DNA of 64,000 nucleotides, from assembly GCF_014489415.1 (NCBI RefSeq), contig NZ_CP060822.1, forward strand, positions 1,838,501-1,902,500, given 5' to 3'. The notes under the pieces are model-generated. The model was given only the letters and a program-made list of their open reading frames with translations. It was not told where the DNA came from and did not search any database. The position numbers were made by a program, and so were the translations under genes. The DNA comes from Cylindrospermopsis curvispora GIHE-G1 (lineage in GTDB: Bacteria > Cyanobacteriota > Cyanobacteriia > Cyanobacteriales > Nostocaceae). Positions 17,879 to 29,000 of the stretch are shown piece by piece. How positions within the stretch are numbered: position 1 is the stretch's first letter; each line of letters begins with the position of its first letter.

Positions 17879-18862
17879 TCATTGCTCCTGATTTTTTATT
17901 TGGTTGACACCCAATTGAGACAGAATAACTGCCAAGTGCTGTAGCGTCTCTGGTGAAAGTCCTTCTAGGAGGTCCTGAGGAGAATATTGCTTTAACACCT
18001 CTTCGGGAGAATATTGCTTTAACACCTCTTCGGGAGAATATTGCTTTAACACCTCTTCGGGAGAATATTGCTTTAACACCTCTTCGGGAGAATATTGCTT
18101 TAATACCTCTTCGGGAGAATATTGCTTCAACACTTCTTCAGTTGGTATCTCTCTCAAGTGACTTATTACAAAATCTTTTTTGAATTGCTCTAATGTGTAT
18201 GTCATTGGCAGTTTCTCCTTTAAGTAAAACTCATATAGTTGTTGCATTAATATGCTATACTCGCTCTTGCGATAACTTTCTTGATAATGGCTAATCGCTT
18301 CTTCCACCACTTCTGCTCTCGCACTAAACAGTCTCCACAACTCATTGTTGACACTTTTGGGTATTTTCGACAGCACTATCAGTCTCACGTTCATGCTAAC
18401 ACATTCTATATCATAAACCCCTTCACTGACAGTTTTCCATTTTAATCTCCCCATTAATTGGGTCGGTTCGTGGGTTGTTAATCCGTACAGTCTGTAATCC
18501 TCCTCTGGTAGCAGGTTCGACAAGGATTTACTTGTTTGCTTCCGATAATTGACATAGTGTCCTATTAGTTCCATTAGTGACCAAACTGTGAATGATTCAT
18601 GAATGGACTTATAGCTGATTAGGTTGTGTTTAGACATGTTTTCTAAACCTGCTGGATACAAATTGAATCCACTGTCTTTATATCTCTTAATGACTATGAT
18701 GTCTAGCAGTTGTTTTCTGATGGTTAGATCCTTTTCTACTTCTACCTCATAAGGGCTATTATAGAAGTGGACGGTCATAAACATTCCTAAGAGGCGGTGT
18801 CAGTCTCTATTTAGGGTGTCGGAAGACTTTTTTTTCTGAGGTTTGGGTTTTTTACTTACCAT
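17879..18862 (-). pseudogene. KQYSP-repeat protein, copy 2, with 5' nonsense mutation
   Basis: Close paralogue of the preceding gene, same strand, with few substitutions. The upstream ATG of copy 1 has become ATA. From the second ATG (18860-18862) the frame reads MVSKKPKPQKKKSSDTLNRD and then TGA at 18800-18802, where copy 1 has TGG (Trp). Translation could restart at the ATG at 18784, giving 301 aa and keeping the main domain. It has six KQYSP units against nine. It is probably a decaying duplicate, although re-initiation is possible. Confidence 0.7.
17974..18137 (-). repeat. Tandem 27-bp repeats encoding KQYSP units (copy 2)
   Basis: Six uniform 27-bp units, all EEVLKQYSP type. The unit type and count differ from copy 1, so the repeats have changed since the duplication. 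Confidence 0.85.
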
Positions 18863-18932
18863 AACCGGACTGTTCGCATAATTTATTAGATGTGGGTTAA
18901 TTACCCCATGTCAATATAGTATCAGAAATTAT

Positions 18933-18997
18933 TAAGTGGCTCAGTGGAATTAAATATAAGATTAACGTAGGTTGGGTTTCGTATTAAACTCAACCCA
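18933..18997 (+). repeat. MITE-like repeat R1, partial copy
   Basis: Starts TTAAGTGGCTCAGTGGAATT and runs through GTAGGTTGGGTTTCGTATTA. It ends inside the last codons of the MFS gene, so the C-terminus of that protein may be repeat-derived. Confidence 0.7.
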
Positions 18998-20393
18998 ACT
19001 TTGTATCTGGTAACTCATCTTCTACAAGACGCAGACGGGGATAAAAGTAGCAAATGAAAGTAAAAAGGATGCTAAATAGGCCCATGATGACGAACATTAA
19101 ACCAATACCGCGACCATGGCCAATACCAATTATTTGTCCAATGGTGTTTGCTGCTGGTCCGTCAGCTTGCATAAAGGGTTCAAATAGTTGATCAGCTAGT
19201 GGTCCTGCTAGCAGAAAAGAAAGGGGTAGAAAACCTTGAGTAACTGCTATGCGGAAGGCAAAGACTTTTCCTTGCACTTCTGGAGCAACTTTCTTTTGAT
19301 AAATTACCTGGATTGCACCATTAACAATGGGGACCATAAGAAATATAAAGAAATCCGAGATGGTAAACAGAATTGGGTTAGGACGTAACCCGGCTACAAT
19401 ATAGAATATACCTAAGAAAAACATCGAGGTAAAGATGAGGTTGATTTGGCGCTTTGGTCCTCCCCAGATGCTGATGATAAAACTGCTAACTAACATTCCA
19501 GAGCTTGCTATGGAAGAGATTGTACCTAGTGCTTCTGTTGAAGCAAAGGAAAGAACTAGAGGTGTGGTGAGAGCTTCAGCACCACCAATAAGAAAGTTGG
19601 TGATTGCAACAAGAAAGACTAGGCCAATTAGTCCAGGTCTCTCGATAAAATAATGCCATCCAAAGGATAATTCTTGCCAGAATGAAGAGAATAAACCAGC
19701 TTCCTCGGTTTCAGTTTCTTTGGTTTTAACTTCGGGGAAATTCACGACCAATAAGCAAAGCAAGGCAAAACACAAAGTAGATAAATCAATGAGAACCACT
19801 CCGGGAATTTCAACGCTCACTAAGAGTACAGTTGCTACCAGTGGTGAGAGGATTTCTGCAACAGCTAATCTAATTTGGGTCATAGAACTGGCGCGACCCA
19901 GTTGTTCTTTTGGGACTAATAATGTGGTAGCTGAAGAATAAGCGAGGGCTTGAAATGCACTAAAGCTAGAATTAAAGGCGCTAATTAGGCACAGAGTCCA
20001 CACTTCTAGCTGGTTATTCATAAATAACCAAGCAATGGTTAGGGTACATAAACCAGCACAGAAGTCACTAATAATCATAATCCAGCGTCGGGGAAAGCGG
20101 TCAACAACTACTCCCGCAATGGGAGAGATAATAATCGTAGGTAAAGTCGTTGATAGAATTAGGAGGGTGAATTGGGTGGCTGAATTAGTATGTTGGTAAA
20201 GCCAAATACTTAAAGCAAAACTGGTCATGCGAGAGCCAACCAGAGATAATACTTGGCCAATCCAGATGAGGACAAAAACGCTCATGCTGGGAGCTTTCTC
20301 TGCTTCCTGATTGGAGCGGTCCCCAATCCACTTAAATAAAGATGATGCAAAACTGGGTTTTTGTTTTAATTCTGTTGGGTCGTTATCTAACAT
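18990..20393 (-). CDS. MFS transporter (drug/siderophore exporter type)
   Basis: 467 aa with about 12 hydrophobic segments. The loop between TM2 and TM3 has the MFS motif-A-like GVVVDRFPRRW. Overall it resembles the DHA3/EntS-like exporters that often sit beside NRPS genes. The N-terminal 35 residues are cytoplasmic and polar. A large loop (residues about 215-240) separates the two halves. It lies 204 bp downstream of the NRPS remnant on the same strand, with a MITE-like R1 copy in between, so it probably exported that pathway's product. The last residues (DELPDTKLG) overlap a partial R1 copy. Confidence 0.85.
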   Translation of the reverse strand: MLDNDPTELKQKPSFASSLFKWIGDRSNQEAEKAPSMSVFVLIWIGQVLSLVGSRMTSFALSIWLYQHTNSATQFTLLILSTTLPTIIISPIAGVVVDRFPRRWIMIISDFCAGLCTLTIAWLFMNNQLEVWTLCLISAFNSSFSAFQALAYSSATTLLVPKEQLGRASSMTQIRLAVAEILSPLVATVLLVSVEIPGVVLIDLSTLCFALLCLLVVNFPEVKTKETETEEAGLFSSFWQELSFGWHYFIERPGLIGLVFLVAITNFLIGGAEALTTPLVLSFASTEALGTISSIASSGMLVSSFIISIWGGPKRQINLIFTSMFFLGIFYIVAGLRPNPILFTISDFFIFLMVPIVNGAIQVIYQKKVAPEVQGKVFAFRIAVTQGFLPLSFLLAGPLADQLFEPFMQADGPAANTIGQIIGIGHGRGIGLMFVIMGLFSILFTFICYFYPRLRLVEDELPDTKLG

Positions 20394-20411
20394 AGTAACA
20401 GTTATGACTGT

Positions 20412-20538
20412 ATAAGTGGGTGGGTGAAATTAAATATAAGATGAACGTAGGTTGGGTTGAAGTATGAAACCCAACGCCCGCACGGGTCGAGGAACGAGAC
20501 CCATCCTACAAATACAAATAATTGTGCCTCCCTACTTA
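20412..20538 (+). repeat. MITE-like repeat R1, near-full copy b
   Basis: Runs from TAAGTGGGTGGGTG to CCCTACTTA and matches copies at 9796 and 34733. It occupies most of the gap between the NRPS remnant and the MFS gene and may have separated their transcription. Confidence 0.8.
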
Positions 20539-20596
20539 TTTCAATATTTTCAGTTAGCAAGGTAATTTGGCAGTTAAAACAGGCATGGAATTGTAA

Positions 20597-22360
20597 TTAT
20601 CCAAATTGGGTAATTGGTCTGTTTGGATTTTGCACAATTTTTTGGAGAATTTCTTGGTAATAAGTAAACATAAACTCTATAGTATCATTTGTAAATAGCT
20701 CCGTGCTGTAAAAAACTTTAATTTCAATGGTGGGATTATTTACTGAAGGTGAAGAAACATAAATTTCTAAAGGAGTTTCTTCATCCCATAAACTCAGATC
20801 ACGCTTAATCGATACAAATTCAAAATCCAACATCCGGTTATGCCAATTTTGTGGGGGTAACATAGTTAGGGATGCAGAGATATTCAGTGGTTGTTTACTG
20901 GTGATAGTGTCAATGACTGTTCGAGAGGCAATTTCTTTATTGTTGATTGCTTCTATGAGGGTTTGTTGGACTTGTTCTAGAAGAGTAAGTGCGGTTTCCT
21001 CAGATGAGAAATGAGAGTGCAAAATTACATCGTTGATGAAGCAACCGAGCATTGTTTCAGTTTCCACTGAACTACGATTACCAACTGTTGTCATTACTAA
21101 AATATCGTTTTTACCGCTGTAATTAAACAAAAGTATGTTCAGAGCAGTGATGATAATCACAAAGATAGTAACTTTTTGCTCAAGACTGAAGGCTTCAATT
21201 GACCTAACCATACTGGCTGATAAAACTATGGAATAAACGGATGCACTGCTACTCACCTGTGGCGGAATGTTAGAAAAATTATCAGCTATTTGTGAGGTAT
21301 TGGTTAATTTCTCTACCCAATAGGCCAACTGCTTTTCTATTACCTTTTCATTAAAGTGCTGATGTTGCCAGAGGGTAAAATCGGCATACTGAACAGGTAA
21401 TTCGGGTAGAGGAGAAGATAAACCATTGGTGAAAGCTGTATAGAGTATTCCTAACTCCTCCAACAAAAGCCCTAATGACCATCCATCTGTGATGATATGG
21501 TGTATATTTATTGTTAACCAATATTCCTTTTGATTTAGTTGCAATAACTTTGTCTTAATCAGAGGAACTGAACCTAGATCAAAATGATGCTCGTATTCTA
21601 ACGCAGCGAGTCTCTTAGCTTCAGATGTTCTTTCTGTATTAGGTAGGTTTTGTAAGTCTATAATCTCCAATGGTATGGTCAGAAATGGGGTAATTACTTG
21701 CACAGGTTGACCTTCTACTATAGTAAAAGCCGTGCGTAGTATTTCATGACGACGAATTATTTCATTGAAGCTGGACTCCAACACAGTTGCAGAAACAGAG
21801 CCTGTCAAACGTAAAGTAACAAAGCTATTGTAAGCGTAACTATCAGGAGTTAATTGCTGTGAATGCCATATAGACTCTTGTGCAAAGGAGAGTGGAATAT
21901 ATGTGTTTCGTATTTGAGGGACAAGAGGTAGTAAGGTGTTAAATGTCATATCACTTCCGCGCTCCTGCTGTACCTCTAGCTGATGAATATTTATTACTTG
22001 ACTAAGTTCAGCTATGGTGGGTGCTTCCAATAGGGAACGCAAGGGAAGTTGGAGAGACAAACTTTCTCGAATTCGAGATATTACAGATGTTGCTAATAAA
22101 GAATGTCCTCCCAATTCAAAAAAGTTATCATAAATCCCGACCTTTTCTAGACCTAAGACGTTGGCGATAATGTGGGCAATGGTTTCTTCTGTGGGATTTC
22201 TGGGAGCTACAAAGACTGTTTGGGGATTGTCTGCTAAATTGGGTACGGGGAGGGCCCGACGGTCTATTTTTCCGTTAGGATTCAGGGGAAAGGCGTTGAG
22301 GATGACAAATGCCAAGGGAATCATATATTCGGGCAAATGTTCTTTGAGAAACTGACGCAA
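20597..22360 (-). CDS. Truncated NRPS: end of adenylation domain, PCP, condensation domain
   Basis: 587 aa with no credible start (TTG at 22360). Residues 1-45 are the C-terminal A-domain subdomain with the A10 motif NGKIDRRAL. Residues 55-120 are a peptidyl carrier protein with the phosphopantetheine site LGGHSLL (Ser87). From about residue 150 to the end is a condensation domain with an intact HHIITDG motif (287-293). The frame continues upstream for only three NRPS-like codons (D-S-E) before TGA at 22370-22372, which lies in the end of an IS200-like element. The catalytic A domain and everything before it are lost here. After the C domain there is no next A domain, so it is either a terminal C domain or 3'-truncated too. 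Probably a non-functional remnant. Confidence 0.85.
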   Translation of the reverse strand: MRQFLKEHLPEYMIPLAFVILNAFPLNPNGKIDRRALPVPNLADNPQTVFVAPRNPTEETIAHIIANVLGLEKVGIYDNFFELGGHSLLATSVISRIRESLSLQLPLRSLLEAPTIAELSQVINIHQLEVQQERGSDMTFNTLLPLVPQIRNTYIPLSFAQESIWHSQQLTPDSYAYNSFVTLRLTGSVSATVLESSFNEIIRRHEILRTAFTIVEGQPVQVITPFLTIPLEIIDLQNLPNTERTSEAKRLAALEYEHHFDLGSVPLIKTKLLQLNQKEYWLTINIHHIITDGWSLGLLLEELGILYTAFTNGLSSPLPELPVQYADFTLWQHQHFNEKVIEKQLAYWVEKLTNTSQIADNFSNIPPQVSSSASVYSIVLSASMVRSIEAFSLEQKVTIFVIIITALNILLFNYSGKNDILVMTTVGNRSSVETETMLGCFINDVILHSHFSSEETALTLLEQVQQTLIEAINNKEIASRTVIDTITSKQPLNISASLTMLPPQNWHNRMLDFEFVSIKRDLSLWDEETPLEIYVSSPSVNNPTIEIKVFYSTELFTNDTIEFMFTYYQEILQKIVQNPNRPITQFG

Positions 22361-22367
22361 CTCACTG

Positions 22368-22709
22368 TCTCAAAGCTCAAGTCGGTTGAAACCGACTAAA
22401 ATATAATATAAAGATGTTAATTTAATTATGGTTTTGTGGCAGCTATATTATCACATATTTTGGGCGACTAAAAACGTGAGCCTTTAATTAGTCACGATAT
22501 AGAAAGTCAAGTCTATGGTTATTTAACCGGGAAGGCTAATCATCTCAATTGTCCGTGGCTATAGATTATGTTAACAATCAAAAAATACATCATTTAAACA
22601 AAACTACAATTAGACTATTAGAAACAGATTTAGATGAATCCTGAACTCGATACGCCACAAATCACCCAGTACAAAACCAGTCGGTTGAAAACCGACTTGA
22701 GCTTTGAGA
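22368..22709 (+). mobile_element. Degenerate IS200-like (Y1 transposase) element with palindromic inverted ends
   Basis: Both ends carry the same sequence in opposite orientation: TCTCAAAGCTCA followed by the palindrome AGTCGGTTGAAACCGACT (22380-22397), and AGTCGGTTGAAAACCGACT (22679-22697) followed by TGAGCTTTGAGA. Between them is a wrecked, internally deleted Y1 transposase. The left end cuts the NRPS reading frame. Confidence 0.75.
22428..22644 (+). pseudogene. IS200-like Y1 transposase remnant
   Basis: Begins ATG and reads MVLWQLYYHIFWATKN, the typical start of REP-associated/IS200 tyrosine transposases. One base is missing after AAAAA, and the next frame reads REPLISHDIESQVYGYLTGK. The HUH motif region and catalytic Tyr region are gone. 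A C-terminal-like TTIRLLETDLDES and TGA close it. At roughly 70 codons against about 140 it is clearly dead. Confidence 0.75.
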
Positions 22710-22731
22710 CCGGGAATGAATTCCCGGTCTC
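22706..22731. terminator. Perfect 11-bp hairpin
   Basis: GAGACCGGGAA and TTCCCGGTCTC flank a 4-nt TGAA loop. It overlaps the outer end of the IS200-like remnant. It is strong but lacks a T-run, so it may be a mobile-element structure rather than a terminator. Confidence 0.4.
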
Positions 22732-23041
22732 CCCCACGGACAGTCTCCAGGTGTGGGGTGATTCAACCAATCACGGTTAATTGGCGAGCTCCCATAGGGA
22801 GTGCTTCGCAATCGCTCTCTTAATTTGAGTTAGAATAAAATGCGATCGCTTAATGCGTGACTCAAAAAAAATGTGGTAGTTATCAGGTGGGAATTTGAAA
22901 ATAGAGTTCCCATTGTGGAGTTGACTTCTCCGAGTTCTAAAGAGTTGCTTTAGAGGATTCATAGTACCAAGGATTATTAGGTTTTACTTCTGTCAATAAA
23001 CGCTTATGGAGATATATCGCACTAGGGATTTTGATTGATTT
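22732..23041. other. Intergenic region with dispersed repeats
   Basis: Contains an inverted copy of the 22-bp short repeat (22797-22818) and the third, diverged R2 copy (22827-22912, TGCGATCGCTTAATGCGTGA inside). A 61-codon open frame on the minus strand here is built largely from this repeat and is not credible as a gene. Confidence 0.55.
22827..22912. repeat. 85-bp dispersed repeat R2, copy C
   Basis: Same start (GAGTTAGAATAAAATGCGAT) and end (AATAGAGTTCCCA) as copies A and B, with several substitutions. It is outside the tandem duplication, so R2 is a real dispersed family. Confidence 0.7.
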
Positions 23042-23067
23042 AAAAAGTTGGGTTGATTAAACCCAAC
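23042..23067 (-). terminator. Rho-independent-type terminator after the 3771-aa gene
   Basis: On the minus strand GTTGGGTT and AACCCAAC form an 8-bp stem with a 5-nt loop, followed directly by TTTTT (complement of 23042-23046). It begins 9 bp beyond the stop codon of the giant gene. Confidence 0.7.
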
Positions 23068-23076
23068 ATCGACATA

Positions 23077-26000
23077 TTAACCAAAGGAGAAGACCGTATC
23101 ATTGAAGTCGTAATCATTGACCCCTACACCAGCGGGTAAATCTTCGAATCCAAAGATATTATTGCCAAAGCTCTTGATGTGAGCTGCACCATCTGGGTTA
23201 GCTGCACCAAAGCTAAAGTAAGCAACTGGGAAAGAGGTATAGTTTTCAGCGGTGGCTCGACTATTATCAGCATTGAGTTGGAAGAAGGTGTTAATAGCAT
23301 CCTGCATACTACCGAACAAGTTACCACCATTGGCAATGACGAAGGGAGCGTAAAATTTATCCCCGCCCACAACCACATTTCCAGTTATGCCATTTCCCGA
23401 ACCCCCAGCTCGTACTGCAAAACTAGATACTGCTCTGTTTAAAGCAGCCCTAGCATAGCCAGGTTGTCCTGGAGCGATGCCATTAACTGTACCTGTAGCA
23501 TTATCTATTTCATAAAGACCAAATAGGTTATTAAAGGCTGCATCAGTGCTAACTAAAGTTCTTTGCAGAATATCCCTTGCTTGAGTTGGATTGTAGCCAG
23601 CACGGAAATTGAAGGACACATTATTAACAATACCAGATAGGGAACCAGCTTCTGAAGGAATTAAGGGGTCACCAGGTTGGACATCTGTTATTACGCCCGA
23701 ATTTACTACAACTTTTGTTCCCGTCACATTAACCTTGACGTTTGCGGTTGCTGTTAAATTTCCTTGGTCAGAGATAGTATAGCTAAAAACATCATCTCCT
23801 GTGTATGCAGCATCTAAGAGGGTGTATTTTAGCTGATCACCAATGATTTCAACCTTGCCCTGTTTACCATCGGTTACGCCAATAATTTTCAGTTTATCAC
23901 CGCTATCAGGATCAGTATCGTTCTTCAAAGGTTCAATGGATCCGCTAGTATCTCCAACAATGGCTAAAAAGTCACCAATAGCAGCGGGTGCTTCATTGAC
24001 ATCTTCAACCTTGATATCGATATCTTGGGTTACGGGAGGGGTGTTACCATCTCCGACTGTAACTTGTACTTGATAAATATTATTCTTGCCCGCATCCTCG
24101 GGTTTTTCAAAGTCTGGTGCTTTATTAAACGTCAAGTTACCTTGGGAATCAATGGACAGCAATTTAGCATCAACTCCTGCTAGGGCAAAGGTAATAACGT
24201 CTTCCGGTTCCGGATTTTGAACACTGATTCTACCAACTAATTTACTATTTTCACGAACAGGGAAGGAGACAGCAGAGAAAACAGGTGGTTCATTTTCATT
24301 GGTGACATTAATGGTTAACTGTTTCTCAAAGAACTGTCCACCTTGGTCGGTGCTGCGAACTCTAATACTGTAGCTGTTCTTGGTTTCAAAGTCAAAGGCA
24401 GCAGCAGTTTTTAGTTGACCACGATCTATGGTAAAGGAACTATTATCGATAGAACCTGTTCCCGTAACTAGGCTATAGGTAAAGGTGTTGCCAGCATCCG
24501 GGTCTGTGGTAGACAAGTTACCCACCACTGTGCCAATTGCTTGATTTTCTGCAATGGTAGTAGCTGATAGGGTCAGGTCTGTGGGTGCTTCGTTAATGTT
24601 AGTAACATTGATAATCAAGTCCTGGGTGACTGGATTATTACCGTCCGTAACTCCAATCTGTACGTTGTAAACGTTATTGCTTCCTACATCTCCTGGTGCT
24701 TCAAAATTAGGAGCAGTAACAAAGCTCAAAACTCCCGTATTGCGATTGATGTTGAAAAGGCTCTGGTCTGCTCCCCCGCTAATGATGTAGGTCAGTGTGT
24801 TACCATCCGCATCAGTGGCAGTAATATTTCCCACTGCTGTGGTGTTTTCTGCCACGGAGAAGGTGGAGCTACTAGTAATTACCGGCGGATTACCGACTTC
24901 CACCACATTAGTGACATTAACAGTAACTGTTTGAGTAGCAGTTAGGCCTCCACTATCGGTGGCGGTAACGGTCACACTGTAAGTGTTGGTTCTCGCTGCA
25001 CTACCTTTCGCCTCAAAATCAGGGGGAGTTTTAAAGGTCAGTGACCGGTTATCAATGTTGAACTTGTCCGCATCTGCTCCGGAAAGGCTGTAGGTAAGGG
25101 TGTCACCCGCATCCGGATCGGTAGCAGGAGCGATGGTTCCTACAGTAGTGCTGTTTTCCGCTGTAGAGAAAGTGGCAGTGGCATTGGCAAAGCTGGGTGC
25201 TTCATTAATACCGGTAACATTAACGGTAACTGTCTGGGTAGCGTTTAAACCCCTAACATCGGTGGCGGTAATGGTCAGACTGTAGGTGTTGCTACCTGGC
25301 GCTTCAAAATCAGGGGGAGTTTTAAAGCTAAGGGCGCGAGTAATGGTATTAAAATTAAACTTGGTTGCGTCTGCTCCCGATAGGGTGTAGTTAAGAATAT
25401 CCCCCCCATCTGGGTCGGTAGCAGGAGCGATGGTTCCTACATTAGTGCTGTTTTCAGGTGTGTTGAAGGTAGCAGTGGGAGTAGGGAAGGTGGGTGCTTC
25501 ATTAACGTTGGTGACATTAATGGTTAACTGTTTCTCAAAGAACTGTCCACCTTGGTCGGTGCTACGAACTCTAATGCTGTAGCTGTTCTTGTTTTCAAAG
25601 TCAAAGGCAGCAGCAGTTTTTAGTTGACCACCATCTATGGTGAAGAAACTGTTATCGGTAGCACCTGCTCCTGTAACTAGGCTATAGGTAAAGGTGTTGC
25701 CAGCATCCGGGTCTGTGGTAGAGAAGTTACCCACCACTGTGCCAATTGCTTGATTTTCTGCAATGGTAGTAGCTGATAGGGTCAGGTCTGTAGGTGCTTC
25801 GTTAATGTTAGTAACATTGATAATCAAGTCCTGGGTGACTGGATTATTACCGTCCGTAACTCCAATTTGTACGTTGTAAACGTTATTGCTTCCTACATCT
25901 CCTGGTGCTTCAAAATTAGGAGCAGTAACAAAGCTCAAAGCTCCCGTAGTGCCATTGATGGTGAACAAACTCCGGTCTGCTCCCCCACTGATGCTGTAGG

Positions 26001-29000
26001 TCAAGGTATTACCATCCGCATCAGTGGCAACTATTATTGCCACTGCCGTGCTGTTTTCTGTCACAGAGAAGGTGGAGCTACTAGTTATCACCGGTGGATT
26101 GCCGACTTCCTGGACATCGGTGACATTCACGGTAACTGCTTGGGTGGTGGTTAGGCCCCCACCATCGGTGGCGGTGACGGTCACACTGTAAGCATTGGTT
26201 CCCGCTGCACTACCTGGTACTTCAAAGTTGGGGGCAGTTTTAAAGCTGAGTAAGCGGGTAGAGGAGTCTATATTGAACTTGTCCCCATCTGCTCCCGATA
26301 GGGTGTAGGTAAGGGTGTCGCCTGCATCTGGGTCGGTAGCAGGAGCGATGGTTCCTACAGTAGTGCTATTCTCCGCTACAGGGAAAGTGGCAGTAGTATT
26401 GGTAAAGCTGGGTGCTTCATTAACGTTAGTGACAGTGATAATCAAGTCCTGGGTCACAGGATTGACGCCATCCGTAACTCCGATTTGCACGTTGTAAATG
26501 TTATCAGTTCCCAGTGCTTCAAAGTTAGGAGCATTAACAAAGCTCAAAGCTCCCGTATTAGCATTGATGGTGAACAAACTCCGGTCCGCTCCCCCGCTAA
26601 TGCTGTAGGTCAGGGTATTACTATCTGCATCAGTGGCAATAATAGTTCCCACTGCCGTGCTGTTTTCTGCAATGGAGAAGGTGGAGGGGCTGGTTATCAA
26701 CGGTGGATTGCCATTTTCCACCACATCAGTGACATTTACGGTAACTTCTTGGGTAGCAGTCAAGCCAGCAGCATCCTTGGCAGTAACAGTCACCCTGTAG
26801 GTATTGGTTCCCGCTGCACTACCTGGTGCTTCAAAATCAGGAGGAGTTTTAAAGCTGAGTAAGCGGGTAGAGGAGTCTATATTAAACTTGCCCTCATCTG
26901 CACCGGAAAGGCTGTAGGTAAGGGTGTCGCCTCCATCTGGATCGGTAGCCGTGATGATTTCTACCGTGGTCGTGTTTTCCGCTCTGGAGAAAGTAGCAGT
27001 GGGAGTAGCAAACCTGGGCGCTTCATTAACGTTGGTAACATTAATGGTAACTGCTTGGTTAGTGGTTAAGCCAGCACCATCCCTAGCGGTAACGGTCACG
27101 TTGTAGGTGTTGTTCCCTCCTGCACTACCTGGTGCTTCAAAATTAGGAGCAGTCTTGAAGCTTAAAAACTGGGTGGTAGAATCAATATCGAACTTGCCTG
27201 CATCTGCACCGGAAAGGGTGTAGGTGAGGGTATCTTCCCTATCTGGATCGGTGGCAGCTACAGTTCCCACAAGGATCGTGTTTTCACCAGCTGATAAGGT
27301 AGCGGTAGGAGCATTAAAGCTAGGTGCTTCATTAACGCCAGTAACAGTGATAATCAAGTCCTTGGTAACCGTGTTATTATCACTATCTTTGACTTGGATC
27401 TGCAGGTTGTAGCGATTATCAGCTCCTACATCTGTCGGGGCTTCAAAGTTAGGAGCAGTAACAAATCTCAGAGCTCCCGTAGTGGGGTCGATGGCGAACA
27501 AGTTCTGGTCTACTCCCCCGCTAATGCTGTAATTAAGGGTGCTACTTTCTACATCTGTGGCCATAATAGTTGCCACTGTGGTGCTGTTTTCTGCGATGGG
27601 GAAAGTGGATCCACTGGTTATCACTGGTGGGTTGCCAATTTCCACCACATCGGTGACGTTAACGGTAACTGCTTGGGTGGCAGTTAGCCCCCCACGATCA
27701 GTGGCGGTGACGGTCACACTATAAGCATTAGCTCCTGCTGCACTACCTTTGGCCTCAAAATCAGGGGGAGTTTTAAAGCTGAGTAAGCGGGTAGAAGAGT
27801 CTATGTTAAACTTGTCCCCATCTGCTCCAGAAAGGGTATAAATGAGGGTATCTCCCGCATCTGGATCGGTAGCAGCAGTAATTATTCCCGCAGTAGTGCT
27901 GTTTTCTGCAGTGGAGAACGTAGCAGTGGTATTGGCAAAGCTGGGAGCCCTATTAAATCTCACTTCCCGTGCGATCGGTGCACTGGTATTACCAGCAGTA
28001 TCTGTGGCAGTTGCCAGTAAAGAAAGTATCCCTTCACTAGGTAATTCACCCGCGCTAATATTCACTGACCACTGGCCATTAATCGCGGTGACCGTGCGTG
28101 TCACATTACCAAAGGTCAACCGAACTCGGGAGTTGGCCTCTGCAGTTCCTGTAATGGTAATGCCACTTGATCTTTCTGCAGGGTTGATGATATCGTCACC
28201 TGTAACCGGATTAATGACAGGGGCGTTGGGTGGGGTGGTATCTAATAACAGAGTACGAGAAGCTGGGATGGTTTGGGATCCGGACTGAGCAATGCCAATG
28301 GCCTCAACACTGTATGAACCATCTCCTGGCAACTCCTGGGGTGTAAAATTAGCAGTCCAGTTTCCATCAATGACATTTACTGTTTTCCTTTGTCCAGCAA
28401 TGGTGACTTGTACCTGAGCTAGTCCGGTTGCAGTTCCCGTAATAACAGCACCCGCTGCTTTTTCAGCTGCATTCAAAGTGTCATTTCCAGCAATCACCCT
28501 AATGGTTACTGGTGGCAAGTCATCACTAATAATAGTTGTTGCTGCTTGTCCCGCTGCTACCATTACTGAGCCTATATTAGGAGTCTCTATCCTCATTACT
28601 AATTGTTCATCAGTTTCAATGAGAGTGTCTCCTAATACGGTGACCTTCACCAGCTTTTCCGTTTCCCCATCTGCAAAGTTGATTAAACCAGACAATGGAG
28701 TACCAGGAGATAAATCATCAGCATTAATGGACCCCTCCAATCTGTAGTCCACTGTGAGATTACCACTGGGGTTGGTGCGCCACACCCGGAAGGTAACATC
28801 TTGTGAAGCGCTATTTCCTTCTGTAATAGATAATGGAGTAGCCGCTACACCAACGGAAGTAATAACTCGAGCAAGAGTCGGGTCGGTATCATCTTTGGGT
28901 TTATCCGGGAAAACCTCTGCAGCTGCAATAAAAGATCTTTCTCCTGTTAAGAGGTAATCATAAATGGCCGCATCCTTTAATATAGGATCGGTAATTCCCG

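Noticed and set aside
22777..22962. 61-codon minus-strand open frame
   Set aside because: Mostly composed of the dispersed repeats R2 and the 22-bp repeat; no ribosome binding site.
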